Shown here: one piece after another, positions 1 through 10,905 of the stretch
Position numbering within the stretch: position 1 is the stretch's first letter
Layout of the letters: every line of letters begins with the position of its first letter
Assembly: GCA_964030785.1 (NCBI GenBank)
Contig: OZ034966.1
Coordinates: forward strand, 3,725,701 to 3,789,700
Length of the DNA: 64,000 nt
Direction: 5' to 3'
Origin: Siderastrea siderea
Taxonomy: Eukaryota; Cnidaria; Anthozoa; Scleractinia; Rhizangiidae
Translations under genes and position numbers: made by a program
Notes under the pieces: model-generated
Seen by the model: only the letters and a program-made list of their open reading frames with translations
Databases searched by the model: none
What the model was told of the DNA's origin: nothing

Positions 1-465
1 TCAGTTGTGACGCCAGTCTCAAATCAACCTGTTAACAGTCCATTGCCTCAACATGACAGCGACTTTCCAATGGCAGCCTCAGGTTATTTTGCTGTTTACA
101 TTAAGTTTTTCTCAGTATGTATGATCGGAGCTCGTGTATCGTGTTATTTAGTCATTGGTGGATGACCTACCCATATTCTATTAAATTGGTAAGAGACTAT
201 GAACTACCATGTTCGAATATCTGCTTGGACACCCACTTACGAGCAACCAATTAGATGTTCCAACGTCTCAGCCTTGTTTGTTTAGCAGAAGCAGCGTATG
301 AAAAAAAAAAGAAAGAAAAAAAGAAAGAAAGAAATACTGATTGAACTGAACCACGTCATGATATGTAATTCAGTCAATGAAGGATAACTGTAAACTTTTG
401 GAAAACATGCTTGGATTCCCTCAGAAACATCAAGTTCCGTGAGGAATGATATGTCACTGAGAACT
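1..465. other. No gene seen; A-rich tract
   Basis: No supported gene in this stretch. A short A/GAAA-rich tract lies at about 301-335. The minus-strand open frame across 374-691 is the translation of simple repeats and is not supported as a gene. Confidence 0.6.
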
Positions 466-471
466 TCAAGT

Positions 472-473
472 GA

Positions 474-505
<32 letters not shown>

Positions 506-577
506 AAAAGAGATAGAAAGGAAGGAAGGAAGGAAGGAAGGAAGGAATAATAATAATAATAATAATAATAATAACTT
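472..577. repeat. Compound microsatellite (AAAG)n(GGAA)n(AAT)n
   Basis: An AAAG run passes into a GGAA run and then an AAT run. A second GGAA tract follows at 807-886. Confidence 0.95.
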
Positions 578-806
578 TATTAACGTGTCAAAACTGTAGT
601 AGCTGAGGGGAAAAGTCCCCTCTACTAATTGTGGACACCTAACCTGCCTAACTAAAAACGTAATTAATATCTGGAAAATATTCATATACATTTAAAAAGC
701 CTAATTACAACAATTAACTAAGCTAAAAAAAACTGTTAAAATATATTAAAATTCTGTTTCTTCAACTATATTAAAATATAAAAATAAAAGTTATGTTAAA
801 AATCTA

Positions 807-886
807 GGAAGGAAGGAAGGAAGCAAGGAAGAAAGCAAGGAAGGAAGGAAGGAAGGAAGGAAGGAAGGAAGGAAGGAAGGAAGGAA
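807..886. repeat. (GGAA)n microsatellite
   Basis: A GGAA tetranucleotide run of about 80 bp, lightly interrupted near its left end. From here to about 1360 no gene is seen; around 1070-1115 there are a few GGAAC/GTTCC words like those of the array at 5.65-6.19 kb. Confidence 0.95.
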
Positions 887-1392
887 AACGAAAGGAATCG
901 TTTCCCAAAATTTCAGTTCCTGATTTTAAAAACCCTAAAATAGTTCTGACTACCGCGCAAATCTCTCCATAACTACGTTTCCATGTAGGTTTATGTAGGG
1001 CACTGCTAAAACTTACGTTTTACCTGCTTTTGCCAAAAATATACCTCAAATGGGAAGGTTTATGTTCCAAAGCGTTCCTTATAAGAGGAACAGCTACAAA
1101 AAAGGCACACTTGTTCCTAAAACAGTGTTAAACGATGATGGCCTTAAATTTATATCAGCAAAACAAGGGTTTTCCCAGAGCTATCTTATTCCATGATACA
1201 AAAGTGAGTCTCTTTGTCCCCGGCCTATCCGTGATCTCCGTTGAATGTATACAATCGTGCAAATCAGAACAAACTAAATAGGAAATAGATCACAGACACA
1301 AATGGCGAAACACTCACGCTCAATGAAAAGAGCAAAAAGGAATATCAACTTAAACAAGCTCCAACTACTATTCCCCGCTATCTCCGTTTTAT

Positions 1393-1822
<430 letters not shown>

Positions 1823-1960
1823 TTTACTTGAGATCTTTTGACTACTGAGATCTGAGTGAAAATGCAATTATTTCTTTAGTGAAACGGATAAAACGGAAAC
1901 AACGGGGAACAGCTAGCACTGAGAGATATTTTGATTACTGTGGACTCACTGTAAATACGC

Positions 1961-2142
1961 ATTCATTCATTCATTCATTCATTCATTCATTCATTCATTC
2001 ATTCATTCATTCATCCATTGATTCATTCATTCATTCATTCATTCATTCATTCATTCATTCATTCATTCATTCATTCATTCATTCATTCATTCATTCATTC
2101 ATTCATTCACTCATTCATTGATTCATTTATTCATTCATTCAA
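1961..2142. repeat. (ATTC)n microsatellite
   Basis: About 180 bp of the tetranucleotide ATTC with rare interruptions. It gives an artefactual Ser-Phe-Ile-His repeat open frame. From 2150 to 2600 no gene is seen. Confidence 0.97.
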
Positions 2143-2621
2143 GTTAACGTGCATTATCTAAATTGCATATTTCTCGTAATGTGACGGATACGCCGAGAAA
2201 AGCTATTAATTACAACTGTGCTGCACAAAAGAATAATCCTTTCAATTAGCTCGCTAGTATTTTAAAAATATCGTTAAGCTTTTTGTTGATTCTGGAAATG
2301 CTTGTTCGCTAAAAAAGTGTTAAGGTGACATGTTTTTAAGGCATTGATCATCTGCCGGTATGAATGTTTAGTTTGCGCTTCATTGTTTTCCAGATTCTTT
2401 ATTACACTGTTTGCCAAGGAGAAGCAGTTATGTAACCACTGTAAATTGCTCGGGCATTTTGTTTTTGACTTGATTGTATCGAAAACAAAAAAAAATCACA
2501 CACAGGAAGTTTAAAAATGTAGCTCGTCGGGGTATTTTTTACCACTAACGGCCTATTTTTGCCCGTAATTTATCGAAAAGAAAAGATCAAACTGAGGAAC
2601 GTAAACAATGAAGCTAGTATG

Positions 2622-2629
2622 CTATAAAA
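2622..2629 (+). promoter_or_regulatory. TATA box of the two-exon gene at 2666
   Basis: CTATAAAA lies about 40 bases before the first ATG (2666), at a spacing that would put transcription start near 2650-2660 and give a very short 5' UTR. Confidence 0.6.
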
Positions 2630-2665
2630 GAAGTCTGAAACGTTGCTTCGTTCTCATTTCACTCG

Positions 2666-3265
2666 ATGACAGTGATGGCCACAGCACCAGCAAGGCAACT
2701 CAATAATAAGGTATGTACTAGATTTCATATTCCTTCTTCGTAGCTTTAAGACAAGTTAAGGAAGAAAAGTTGCTCTCGGTTCTTTTAGTGAACGAATTTA
2801 CAAAGTTCAGCTTAAAACGTAGCAATTAACAGGAACGAAATGCTATATTGCTTAGGCTTTTCTAACCAGTTAATCTAATAGGCATTGTAGTCTAAATATT
2901 TCCTACAGATTATTCGTCAATTTTAGTGATTCTGTGCTGACTAGTTTACTGTTTCCTTGTAATTATTTTAGGGAATCAGGAGTGCTGTGCTTAGCAAGGT
3001 CTTGCCAGCTGTCCAGGGAACTTGTTCTCTTTTGGCAGCTAAATTATCTTACAGCAAACATGAGGGAATGTCTTGTGACGATCTGTGGCTAAACATATGC
3101 CAGAAACGTGATGAATGTGACGAAAAGATAAAGAAAATGAAAGGAGTAGCATTTTTCTTCTCCGCTGTCGCCGCTCTAGAGAAGCGAAGTAAAGAAAAGG
3201 GAGAGAAGGTAAACACCCAAGAACAAGAGGACGACCAGAACGATGAATTACCAGAAATCAATTGA
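2666..3265 (+). CDS. Two-exon small lysine/acidic-rich protein, unknown function
   Basis: Exon 1 is 2666-2710, ending AATAAG before a GTATGT donor. Exon 2 is 2972-3265 after a TTATTTTAG acceptor. The join is in phase 0 and gives a 112-residue protein. A TATA box lies just upstream and AATAAA-type signals lie at about 3354-3368. The product has no signal peptide. It has four cysteines, a moderately hydrophobic stretch (GVAFFFSAVAALEK) and a charged Lys/Glu/Asp C-terminus ending in ELPEIN. I do not recognise the family. The charged tail resembles in style, but not in alignable sequence, that of the B proteins further along. The start is chosen because it follows the TATA box and gives an open exon up to a strong donor; the in-frame Met at codon 4 is an alternative. 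Confidence 0.6.
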
Positions 3266-3553
3266 ATCCGTTTTCTGTGAAATGAAACATTGAACTCAGT
3301 GTTTTTGCCTTTCGTAAAATTGAAATTGTATTTTTCAAGTCGAGAGTGATGCTAATAAATAATAAATAAGCGAACTACATGTAAGGAAAGGAAAGGAAAA
3401 CGTCAACCTTGATTAAAAGAAAGTCACTTTTGAATGCAACTTTGCTTACTTTACTTCGACTATCTCTTACACGATAAAGGGTGCGTCGGCTCGGTCCCAT
3501 ATTTTATTAGACGAGTTTTGGCAGATTAGTTTGTTTCTAAACATTAGGTCAAG

Positions 3554-5167
3554 CTATAGCTGCATTTTCATTCCAGCCCTTTTCTTGAGAGAGTCCGACG
3601 TTCTTCCGTCTTGAAATTTGAGATCGGGATCCCTCAGAATTGCCGTCCACTGCCCAAACCCGTGCCGATCGATTCCCTTCTTGAGAAAATCGTCCTCGTC
3701 TGCCGTGAATTTCAACACCCGACGATAATTTCTTTGAACTCGCAATTGGTTTGTGGGCGGGGAATCCTTTTCTTTAGGGGGCGCGCTCTTTGTTTCTGCT
3801 GTTTTGACTGGAGCTGCAAGACTTGAAGTTGAGCCGTTAAACCTCGTTTGCACTTCCCTATCCACCTCCGAGCCTTTTGTGCCTTGTAGCTTTTGTAGAC
3901 ACTCGTGAGCTTTGACAGCAACTTCGCGCGATCTTTGCTTTTGATAGTGAACTTTTGCAACGGCAGAACTGTGTTTTTGGTCTTCTGACAAAATTTGTTG
4001 CTCCTTGCTTGTGAGCAGATTGAGGCTTTGCGTCTCGACAATTTGACGATAGCGCGTCGGATGAATGAACTTTCCGATTGCATCAAACACCAGTTTACTC
4101 ATGACGTCGCCCAATTTGCTGTGCTGTCCTCCATTTCTCGTGACCAGAACGAACTCGCACTGGGGTTTTAGCAATGGCCTTACGAAATTTATGTAGCTAT
4201 CGAGCACCTGCATGCTTGCATCGGTCAGAATTAAGGAGTCAAATCCATATTTCCTAGCAGTCTTGAACTTTTTCTGGTCGATGAATCCCCCGTTCTCCTT
4301 AGCTGCTCTGACCATGTCCACTGTCAAATACTGATAAGTCATAGGCCGAGATCCCTTCACCTTGATGAACAAATACACTGCGGCAAATTTCGTGGCAAAT
4401 GTTAAGTCCGAAGGATTAACTTGACCTGGAATAGTTTTGCACGTCTTCACAGTGTTCTCGTAACGAGGCAAATGAAATGTCACCACTTCTAACAGTTCTT
4501 CCATGGTTGCCCAGTGCCCCCTAGCATCCAAAGTTTCAATGTCTAGATCTTGTGTCCACTGCAGTCTCATCATCTTTGCCACTGTCTTGCGCCCTCGTTT
4601 AAGGTACAACTCCGTTGAGGACAAATTTCGAAGAACTGCGTCTGATGCGCCGTTTATTTTTCTGAAGTCGATTAATTCGGAGATCGCATCAATGTAGCCC
4701 AATCGGCCACCTTGTCCGAGTTTGCATTCATCTTGCAAGTAGTCGATAAACTTGAACAACAGACTATGAGAACACAGGCTAAAGTCCAGCACTTCAAAAC
4801 TCAATTCCTCTTCATCTTCGCAGCAAAATTTGAGAAATTTAAAGCATCTCTTGGCTATCTGCTGAGCTGCACGATCTTTCTTGCAACCCCCACCACTTCC
4901 AGCCAACCATTTCGTGAATAACTCGCCAATTTGGCTGGAAACTGAAAACGAAGGCATTACCCTGGCAGTTTGTTTTGTGATTTCACCCGATGTATCATCA
5001 TCGGCAAGTTCTTTGGTACTTGAAATGTCGGGTTTTTCGTCAAAGAAAAAGAACCAACTGTGCTTAGTGTTCACATGTTTCCTGCAGCCACGTTGACTTT
5101 TAAATCCATCGTGATCACACCTTTGTATTGGACAGTGATACAAGCTATCTGTTTCTTCTTTTTCCAA
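3554..5167 (-). CDS. Crypton-like tyrosine recombinase with C2H2 finger and C-terminal SANT/Myb domain
   Basis: The 537-codon frame shows three domains. A C2H2-like finger lies at residues 12-36 (C12, C17, H31, H36). A tyrosine-recombinase domain spans about 220-410 with a complete catalytic set: Arg in GSRPMTYQYL (R274), Lys in FKTARK (K302), HPTR as the HxxR box (H369, R372), then H399 and nucleophile Tyr408, nine residues apart as is usual in the family. A telobox-like SANT/Myb domain is at 479-530, with conserved Trp507. Such recombinases cut and rejoin DNA through a 3'-phosphotyrosine bond; Crypton transposons encode them without a reverse transcriptase. The listed first codon is TTG. 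The frame stays open upstream to a TGA at 5210-5212, and beyond it, in the same frame, lies a plausible ATG at 5243-5245 followed by MSDMNKKGKVD. The real start therefore appears separated from the body by one nonsense codon. No intron is needed. It could be a decaying transposon or a host-derived recombinase; element ends were not found. Confidence 0.75.
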   Translation of the reverse strand: MEKEETDSLYHCPIQRCDHDGFKSQRGCRKHVNTKHSWFFFFDEKPDISSTKELADDDTSGEITKQTARVMPSFSVSSQIGELFTKWLAGSGGGCKKDRAAQQIAKRCFKFLKFCCEDEEELSFEVLDFSLCSHSLLFKFIDYLQDECKLGQGGRLGYIDAISELIDFRKINGASDAVLRNLSSTELYLKRGRKTVAKMMRLQWTQDLDIETLDARGHWATMEELLEVVTFHLPRYENTVKTCKTIPGQVNPSDLTFATKFAAVYLFIKVKGSRPMTYQYLTVDMVRAAKENGGFIDQKKFKTARKYGFDSLILTDASMQVLDSYINFVRPLLKPQCEFVLVTRNGGQHSKLGDVMSKLVFDAIGKFIHPTRYRQIVETQSLNLLTSKEQQILSEDQKHSSAVAKVHYQKQRSREVAVKAHECLQKLQGTKGSEVDREVQTRFNGSTSSLAAPVKTAETKSAPPKEKDSPPTNQLRVQRNYRRVLKFTADEDDFLKKGIDRHGFGQWTAILRDPDLKFQDGRTSDSLKKRAGMKMQL

Positions 5168-5212
5168 GTGAAGCCGTTTTGGTTTTGGTGATGAGCCATC
5201 AATTTTCGATCA

Positions 5213-5650
5213 GTCAACCTTACCCTTTTTGTTCATGTCGGACATCTGAGTGATTCACACAATTTGTTCCCCTTACATAAATAGTGAACAAAACAAAAAG
5301 GCGACAAAAAACAATGGCTGTATTGTGCAAGTTTAAACTTGCCCCAACCTGCCCCAACTTGCCCCTGCTTGCTCAGGCATGTGTCTGCTTGCCACTGTTC
5401 ATTATTCTTAAGTAAGCTTACAAATTTGAGGTGATATATGGCGTTGGTGCGATTATATTCAACCTTGCCCGGGCAAGTCTATAAGGGCCTCGAAAAGTCT
5501 TTAAAAATCTGCTATTGACTCTGCTTCGTGTTGTTTGAAACTTAAAACACTACACCAAATGTTTTTGCCAATTAAAAAGCGATAAAATCATAGATGGCAA
5601 GAAAAGGAGGATGTTTCTGTTGAACAAGATGTACAAAGGAACTGTCATTT
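5213..5650. other. No further gene seen
   Basis: After the recombinase start region the sequence is AT-rich with repeated words such as GCCCCAACTTGCCCC at about 5340-5370. Nothing else is supported. Confidence 0.5.
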
Positions 5651-5654
5651 CTAA

Positions 5655-6192
5655 ATAGGAACCATTTTACATAAATAGGAACTAATGGTTAGGAACAAAC
5701 TGTTCCACGTGCCGATAAAAAGGAACATTTCGTTCAAAACAGAACCAGTTAATGGGAACAATTGTTCCTCAAGTGAATAAAAAGGAACCAATTTTTCAAA
5801 GCAGGAACAATGTTAGAAAGGAACAAACGTTCCTTTACAAAAAAAGGAACGTAATTAATTGGGAACCAAAGTTCCCCGTGTCAGCATAAAGGAACAGCCA
5901 CTCTAAAAGGGAACGCATTAATAGGAACAATTGTTCCTCAAGCGATTAAAAAGGACCAAAATGATAAAAGAGGAACAATACCATTGGGAACACCTGTTCC
6001 TAGGCCACTCATTTAGGAACAAAAAGTTCCTTTCAATGTTAAAAATTCGGAACAAAAGGTTCTTTTTAGCTCTAAATGAACACTTTGTTCCTGTTTTTAA
6101 CAGGAATTTGTTCCTTTTGATGGTAAAAGGACCACTCCAAAGAGGAACAATCATCTCTTAATCGGAACGTTCCCAAAGCAAAAATGGGAACA
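5655..6192. repeat. Array of GGAAC / GTTCC half-palindromes
   Basis: Roughly 20 GGAAC and 10 GTTCC words occur in 540 bp, where about one in total of each pair would be expected by chance. Many pair into palindromes such as GGAACAATTGTTCC (5755-5768 and 5924-5937), GGAACAAACGTTCC and GGAACGTTCC, separated by AT-rich spacers of 10-25 bp. The array is not a simple tandem repeat of fixed period. A few copies also lie at about 1070-1115. No protein-coding reading is supported. Confidence 0.8.
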
Positions 6193-6603
6193 GTGCTCAA
6201 AAATAAAAGTAATTTAAAAAGCCACTTAAAGGATGAATAAAATATGCCAAAGCATCTTATGACTCTCTATACTGAACAGATACAACAGCCAAAATTTGAT
6301 TGATAAAATCATGCTGGAACATGTTCAAATTTGGAAGTAAAAATTTTGGGAAACGTAGAAGAGGAAGCAAAAGAACTGAGCGAAATGCCTTAGATTTCTG
6401 TGCGCGGGTGATCTGTGGAGTTTTAAGTTTGAGTTCAGTTGTCCCTCCTAAATGTACCACTTCCTCCCCAGTCTGCAGACAAGCTAGTGTAAAAAAAAAT
6501 GCTTAAGGCACGTGAGGTCGAAAACAATTTTAAAAAGCCAAAAGTGTTGTTATTACTTTTGGTGTTTCTAAAAACATTGAGAAATTTATATTTTTTCTTT
6601 CAG

Positions 6604-9187
6604 CCAATTCAGTGGACGCAGAATATGTAACCAATCCAGCCCCTTTGGGTCAAGTTTACATCCAAGGTAATCACGATATTAATTAATTTTTGTGTGTATT
6701 TCTGTGTGTAAAAGGGCAAGGGATGGGAGGGATATTTTAATTTCTAAAATTGAGTAGCAATGCAGCTTTTGAAATTCAACCCAGTCCGACATTCTCAAGA
6801 ATGTACATTTTTCTTTCTTCCCGTAACACGATTGTTGTGACAGGTGATAATCCCCATCTCCGATATAAGAGTCTTTTTGAGCAAGTGGTTTGAATTTTTA
6901 GCCTTTTTTCCAAAAAGCAAGTCTGTATATGACATTGGACTAATCGTAGCTTTTTGCAGGTGGGAATGACGAAAGGATAACGGCACCGATAAGAACTCAT
7001 GGCAAGTACTTTATGAATTTGTTGTGTTTAGATTGTACCGCAAGCGAAAAGATATATGTTGCTTGAGACCGTTTGGTTACATCACGTCCACGTCGAATAC
7101 ATTTTGCAATAAAAATTTGTTGATAACGCAGTATTTCATGCAGCGACAATCAAGCTTCTGAGAGACCAGTTTGTTGCATACTTGTCGCCTTTCCTTTTCA
7201 GTCAACAATAACGTGTTAAATGAACCTGACTTTCCTATAATGACTTTTTCTTTTTTTGGAGGTTATACAAGTGTTCTCAGAGATCCGGGTAGGTGACTTA
7301 ATATCTCATTGTTATTTTTTCCTCACAAATTAAAGTCGATCCTCACTGCATATCGCTATTCTTGTTTTCCAATGACTTTGATTGATACTGGTGGTGTACA
7401 TGTTGTTGACAAGTATGCTGCTAATTAATAAAACGCAACACCTAAATTCCAAGAATCACAGTAATGAAACACTAGAAATTATGGAAAGCCATCCCAAAGA
7501 GAAAATTTGAAGTTTCATCATAAAAACTCTGAGCGACTGCGTAATAATAGGGTAAAAGTGAGCGCAATTGTTAAAAGAGAAAAAGAGCTTTTTGGTAACT
7601 TAACACTCACCAAGAACATAGAATTCAAATGATTTGATGTCTCTTTCTGCTTTTGTTATAGAAATAACGCACGCCAAATTCACTGGGAATGCAGGAGGGC
7701 AAGGGTTCGGTGAGATAACCGGCGCAAAGTCATTTTGTACTCACACTAACAGGCGGTCATCAAAAGCTTATTTCTTATTTATTTCTTCGATCCTGATTTA
7801 CGCAATGCACTGCCTTTTGCGAACACTTAAAGCTACTTAACACAGTAAAACATTCATTTGTGATCAGAGTAAACATGTTTCGGCCTAGTGTAAACGCATT
7901 ATTAATCTTAACCTCAAAGACGACATCCGTCGTTTGAGTAAAAATTGGGTATACGTACTGACTGAATTACCACCAGGCATTTTTAATTACTCGCTTTTGC
8001 ACTATCCTTAGTTAGTCAGAAGTAATCGATACATGCTCTATCATTTTCCTTTTTTTTCATTTATCCACAGCCCATTCCATCAAGGAAGCGTTTAATAAGC
8101 TGGGAAACGCAGAAGAACAGGAACTGGAGAGCTATACTAATAATGGTAACTTCAGTAAAAGCATACAATACTTCGTACCCCCAAAGTGTATTTTCTTTGG
8201 TCAGAAAAAATGTACAATAAGTGGAAGTCAGTGCCAGTACTAATTAACCCTGGCTGAGCTTGCCTCAGAGATGTTTCATGTCCATGTGTACCTGTCGCCG
8301 TTACCCTCGCACGTCATGGTGGTTTGTGTGTGCTCCTAGTTGTAACATCCTCCGAATGTTGACAAGGCATTAGTCAACGTTGAAACGTATTGGTGGAGTA
8401 AACATCCCATAACTCCTGCCCGACTTACAATTTTCCAGCTAGTTATTACCCTGTCTTTTTAGTTGTCTTTTTTAAATAATAGGCACATTAAGGTTTCCAT
8501 TCTATTGCAATAAAAATATGAAAATATGTATGTCAGGAGGCTTTTTCATTACCCATTGTTTTTGTAAGACAATTTGGAAAAGCCTTATTTATTCCGGTTT
8601 CAAGCCCTCTCGAATAAAATCCCACGTATCTTCCTTTCTTCACTTATTCCATTGTAGAACGTTATGGTACAAATCAACTCAACTCTGAGGCTATGAGACT
8701 TTGTATCGCCCTTTCGAAACCTGCAGCTGTTTTCAAAAGGCAAGGCCAGTGGGGTGGCTGTCCTGTAGTCCAGTCTTACTGGACTCAAACGGGTGAAAAG
8801 AATGCTAAAGCAGTTTCACTGTTTCCCTACCTTTCCTTTTAAGAGTTCAGTTAGGTTCTGTGGAGCTCAGAAGCAAAGTAAAAAGACTTACCACTTCTAC
8901 GTAGCTAGGGCGAGAAAAACTGAAGAGCTGCTAAACTGTGAGCCATGTTATAATTTTTTTTTATTTTTTGGGTTAAAACCCGAAGCCTGAATATGCAATT
9001 CTCGATGGTCATTACGTTTTTCGTAATCCTCTTGAAGTTTTGGTTTTCATACCTACAATAGATTGTTTAATAGTCGTATGTGTTTATTACAATTTTACAG
9101 GCCTTAATGTTCCTCAGACATTGGGAGAGGAAATGAGCATGGAAAACGCGGAAGCCAATTACGAAAAAACGTTTGAAAACGTGTACG
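6604..9187 (+). CDS. Unrecognised gene of at least six short phase-1 exons
   Basis: Six candidate exons line up: 6604-6666, 6960-7001, 7202-7288, 7662-7709, 8071-8145 and 9101-9187. Each follows an AG acceptor, mostly with a good pyrimidine tract, and each ends in G before a GT donor (the second uses GC, ATG/GCAAGT). All six lengths are multiples of three and every junction is phase 1, so all joins keep one open frame; this regularity is hard to get by chance. The translated pieces include NSVDAEYVTNPAPLGQVYIQ, EITHAKFTGNAGGQGF and NVPQTLGEEMSMENAEANYE. The product is polar with a mildly acidic 3' part and no cysteines in these exons. No family was recognised. First and last exons are not identified; a possible terminal exon at 10697-10797 is weak because it lies inside a probable mobile element. 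Phase-1 modular exons would suit a secreted protein, but that is inference. Confidence 0.45.
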
Positions 9188-9823
9188 GTAGGTATTTACT
9201 ATCTCTTTTTCTTTTCTGTAAAAGTATTTAAAGCGTTTATTAAAAACTGTAAAATTCAGTGGCGTTCCCAGACATTTTTTGTCAGTAAGCACAAAGTCAG
9301 GTTGATACTCAGCCGAGGGGAGACAAACATAGTTACACATATGATTACAGTCAGAGAAAACATTTATTATTTCAATCGTAATCTCGTTGTCGCATAATAA
9401 CTTAGGCAATAGCTTATTACTACAACGGATGCGAGCTCCCGGTGATCTACCGGGTTGTTTTGTCAAGTGGTTTTCACCATCCTAAATCACGTGACAAAAC
9501 GTCAAACTCCATCACTTGATATAAAGATTCCGCGCCGGAGTCGAAAGCTTGTGGCTTACATAAATTTTGGATCCTGTGAAAGAAGCCTGATTTGTTTTGA
9601 TTCAATATGACAGGATCACACCCCAACTTTTTCACTATTAAATTTGTTCCATCGATGTTTGGATTTCCTGTTATACAATTGCATGCACTTATGTCAGTTT
9701 TACATGAAAGTACATGAAGAGAGAATACAGTGCGCCCATGCCCACCCTTCCCCATTTGTGCTGAATAAAATGCTACTCTTGAAACTGCACAACATTATCT
9801 TATGTACTCATCTATATGAGTTC
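9188..9823. other. No gene seen
   Basis: AT-rich sequence after the last supported exon of the preceding gene. Open frames here have no domain or splice support. Confidence 0.5.
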
Positions 9824-9935
9824 TTAAGGACGTTCGCGCTCATTGTTTGTGCGCATCCTTACTGCGCACGTAATTCACATCGCAGTGTCATGCCACGTCA
9901 TGCATCGAGCGCGCGCTGTGTAAGAAATATTTAGC

Positions 9936-10120
9936 AAATAAAAAAAGCCAAAACCGTGCTTTGTTCTGTGATAAAGCAGGCAAGGAAGTGATGAGAGCAC
10001 TCAAGAAATAGGGAGAAGCACTCGCCTGCGGCTCGTGTTCACCCTACACTTCTTTCGTGCTCTCGTCACTTCCTTGCGTGCTTTATCACAGAAAAAGGCA
10101 CGGTTTTGGCTTTTTTATTT
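9936..10120. repeat. Foldback (inverted repeat) element
   Basis: The left arm (9936-about 10012) and right arm (about 10043-10120) are reverse complements with a few mismatches. The arms carry the words AAGCCAAAACCGTGC, TGTGATAAAGCA and CAAGGAAGTGA. It has no coding capacity and is probably a MITE-like or snapback repeat. Confidence 0.85.
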
Positions 10121-10900
10121 GTTTTTTAATATAGCTTTGCTCACATCTGTAAAGAATTGGCTTTAATTTACAAGAAAACAAGTTTTATTCATAGCTTGCA
10201 AGCGCGCACAAGGAAGGTTTTCAGCTTGCAGCGCGAGCAGAATGGCGTCAAGGGTTACTCTGTGCATCTGTACTCTGATAAAGCACGCTGTTTCAACCAA
10301 TCAGAGCGTGCGTTGTATCGAAACTTTATCATAAAGACAGATACAGTGGTGGTGGGTATTTTTGTATCTATAAACGTGCTACACTCTCTTAAATGCACGG
10401 TGACCCCATTCTTTTTTACGATAAGACACATCCTTTACTGGTTCTCTGCATTTTGTCCAAAAGCAAAACAATTCTGAACGTGAGCAGTTTTAATTTTATT
10501 GCTATTTCTACTCAAATACGATGGAATTTTTCTACGAATGAGGTATACGTGACTTTCAATTATCCTTCGGTGAGGCTAATTTTACCTGAAGAAACTATAT
10601 TACAAGCAAAAATGTACTAAATATGCCTATTTGCGATGAAGTGAATAAATAAGCATTGTCTAGAGTCCTACACGTAACTTATATTAATCCTTGTAGCAAG
10701 AAAGCCGATTTCGCCATCCATAACCAAAACTTCTAAAAACGTAGCATTACGTTCTAATTCGCTACGCTCAAACGAACGTAAAATATTTTCCGCTTAAATA
10801 TTGTAGAAAACATAGTCACAACAGCCTGATGGTTGGATGCTCAGGCAGTCCAAACTGACGTTTATTTGACAAGCAACAATATTTAACAGACACAGTTATA
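10121..10900. other. No supported gene
   Basis: AT-rich sequence. A possible acceptor-led open stretch at 10697-10797 is in phase 1 and could be an exon, but it has no independent support. Confidence 0.4.
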
Positions 10901-10905
10901 GCTTA

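Noticed and set aside
374..691. Minus-strand frame rich in Leu, Phe and Ser
   Set aside because: It is the translation of AAAG/GGAA/AAT microsatellites.
5655..6192. GGAAC/GTTCC array as heat-shock or steroid-receptor elements
   Set aside because: The arrangement does not give the alternating nGAAn/nTTCn triplets of heat-shock elements. Some copies resemble steroid-receptor palindromes, but the number and loose spacing are unlike a normal enhancer.
10697..10797. Terminal exon for the 6.6-9.2 kb gene
   Set aside because: Phase fits and it is open to a stop, but it lies inside a probable mobile element and over 1.5 kb away, with no other support.
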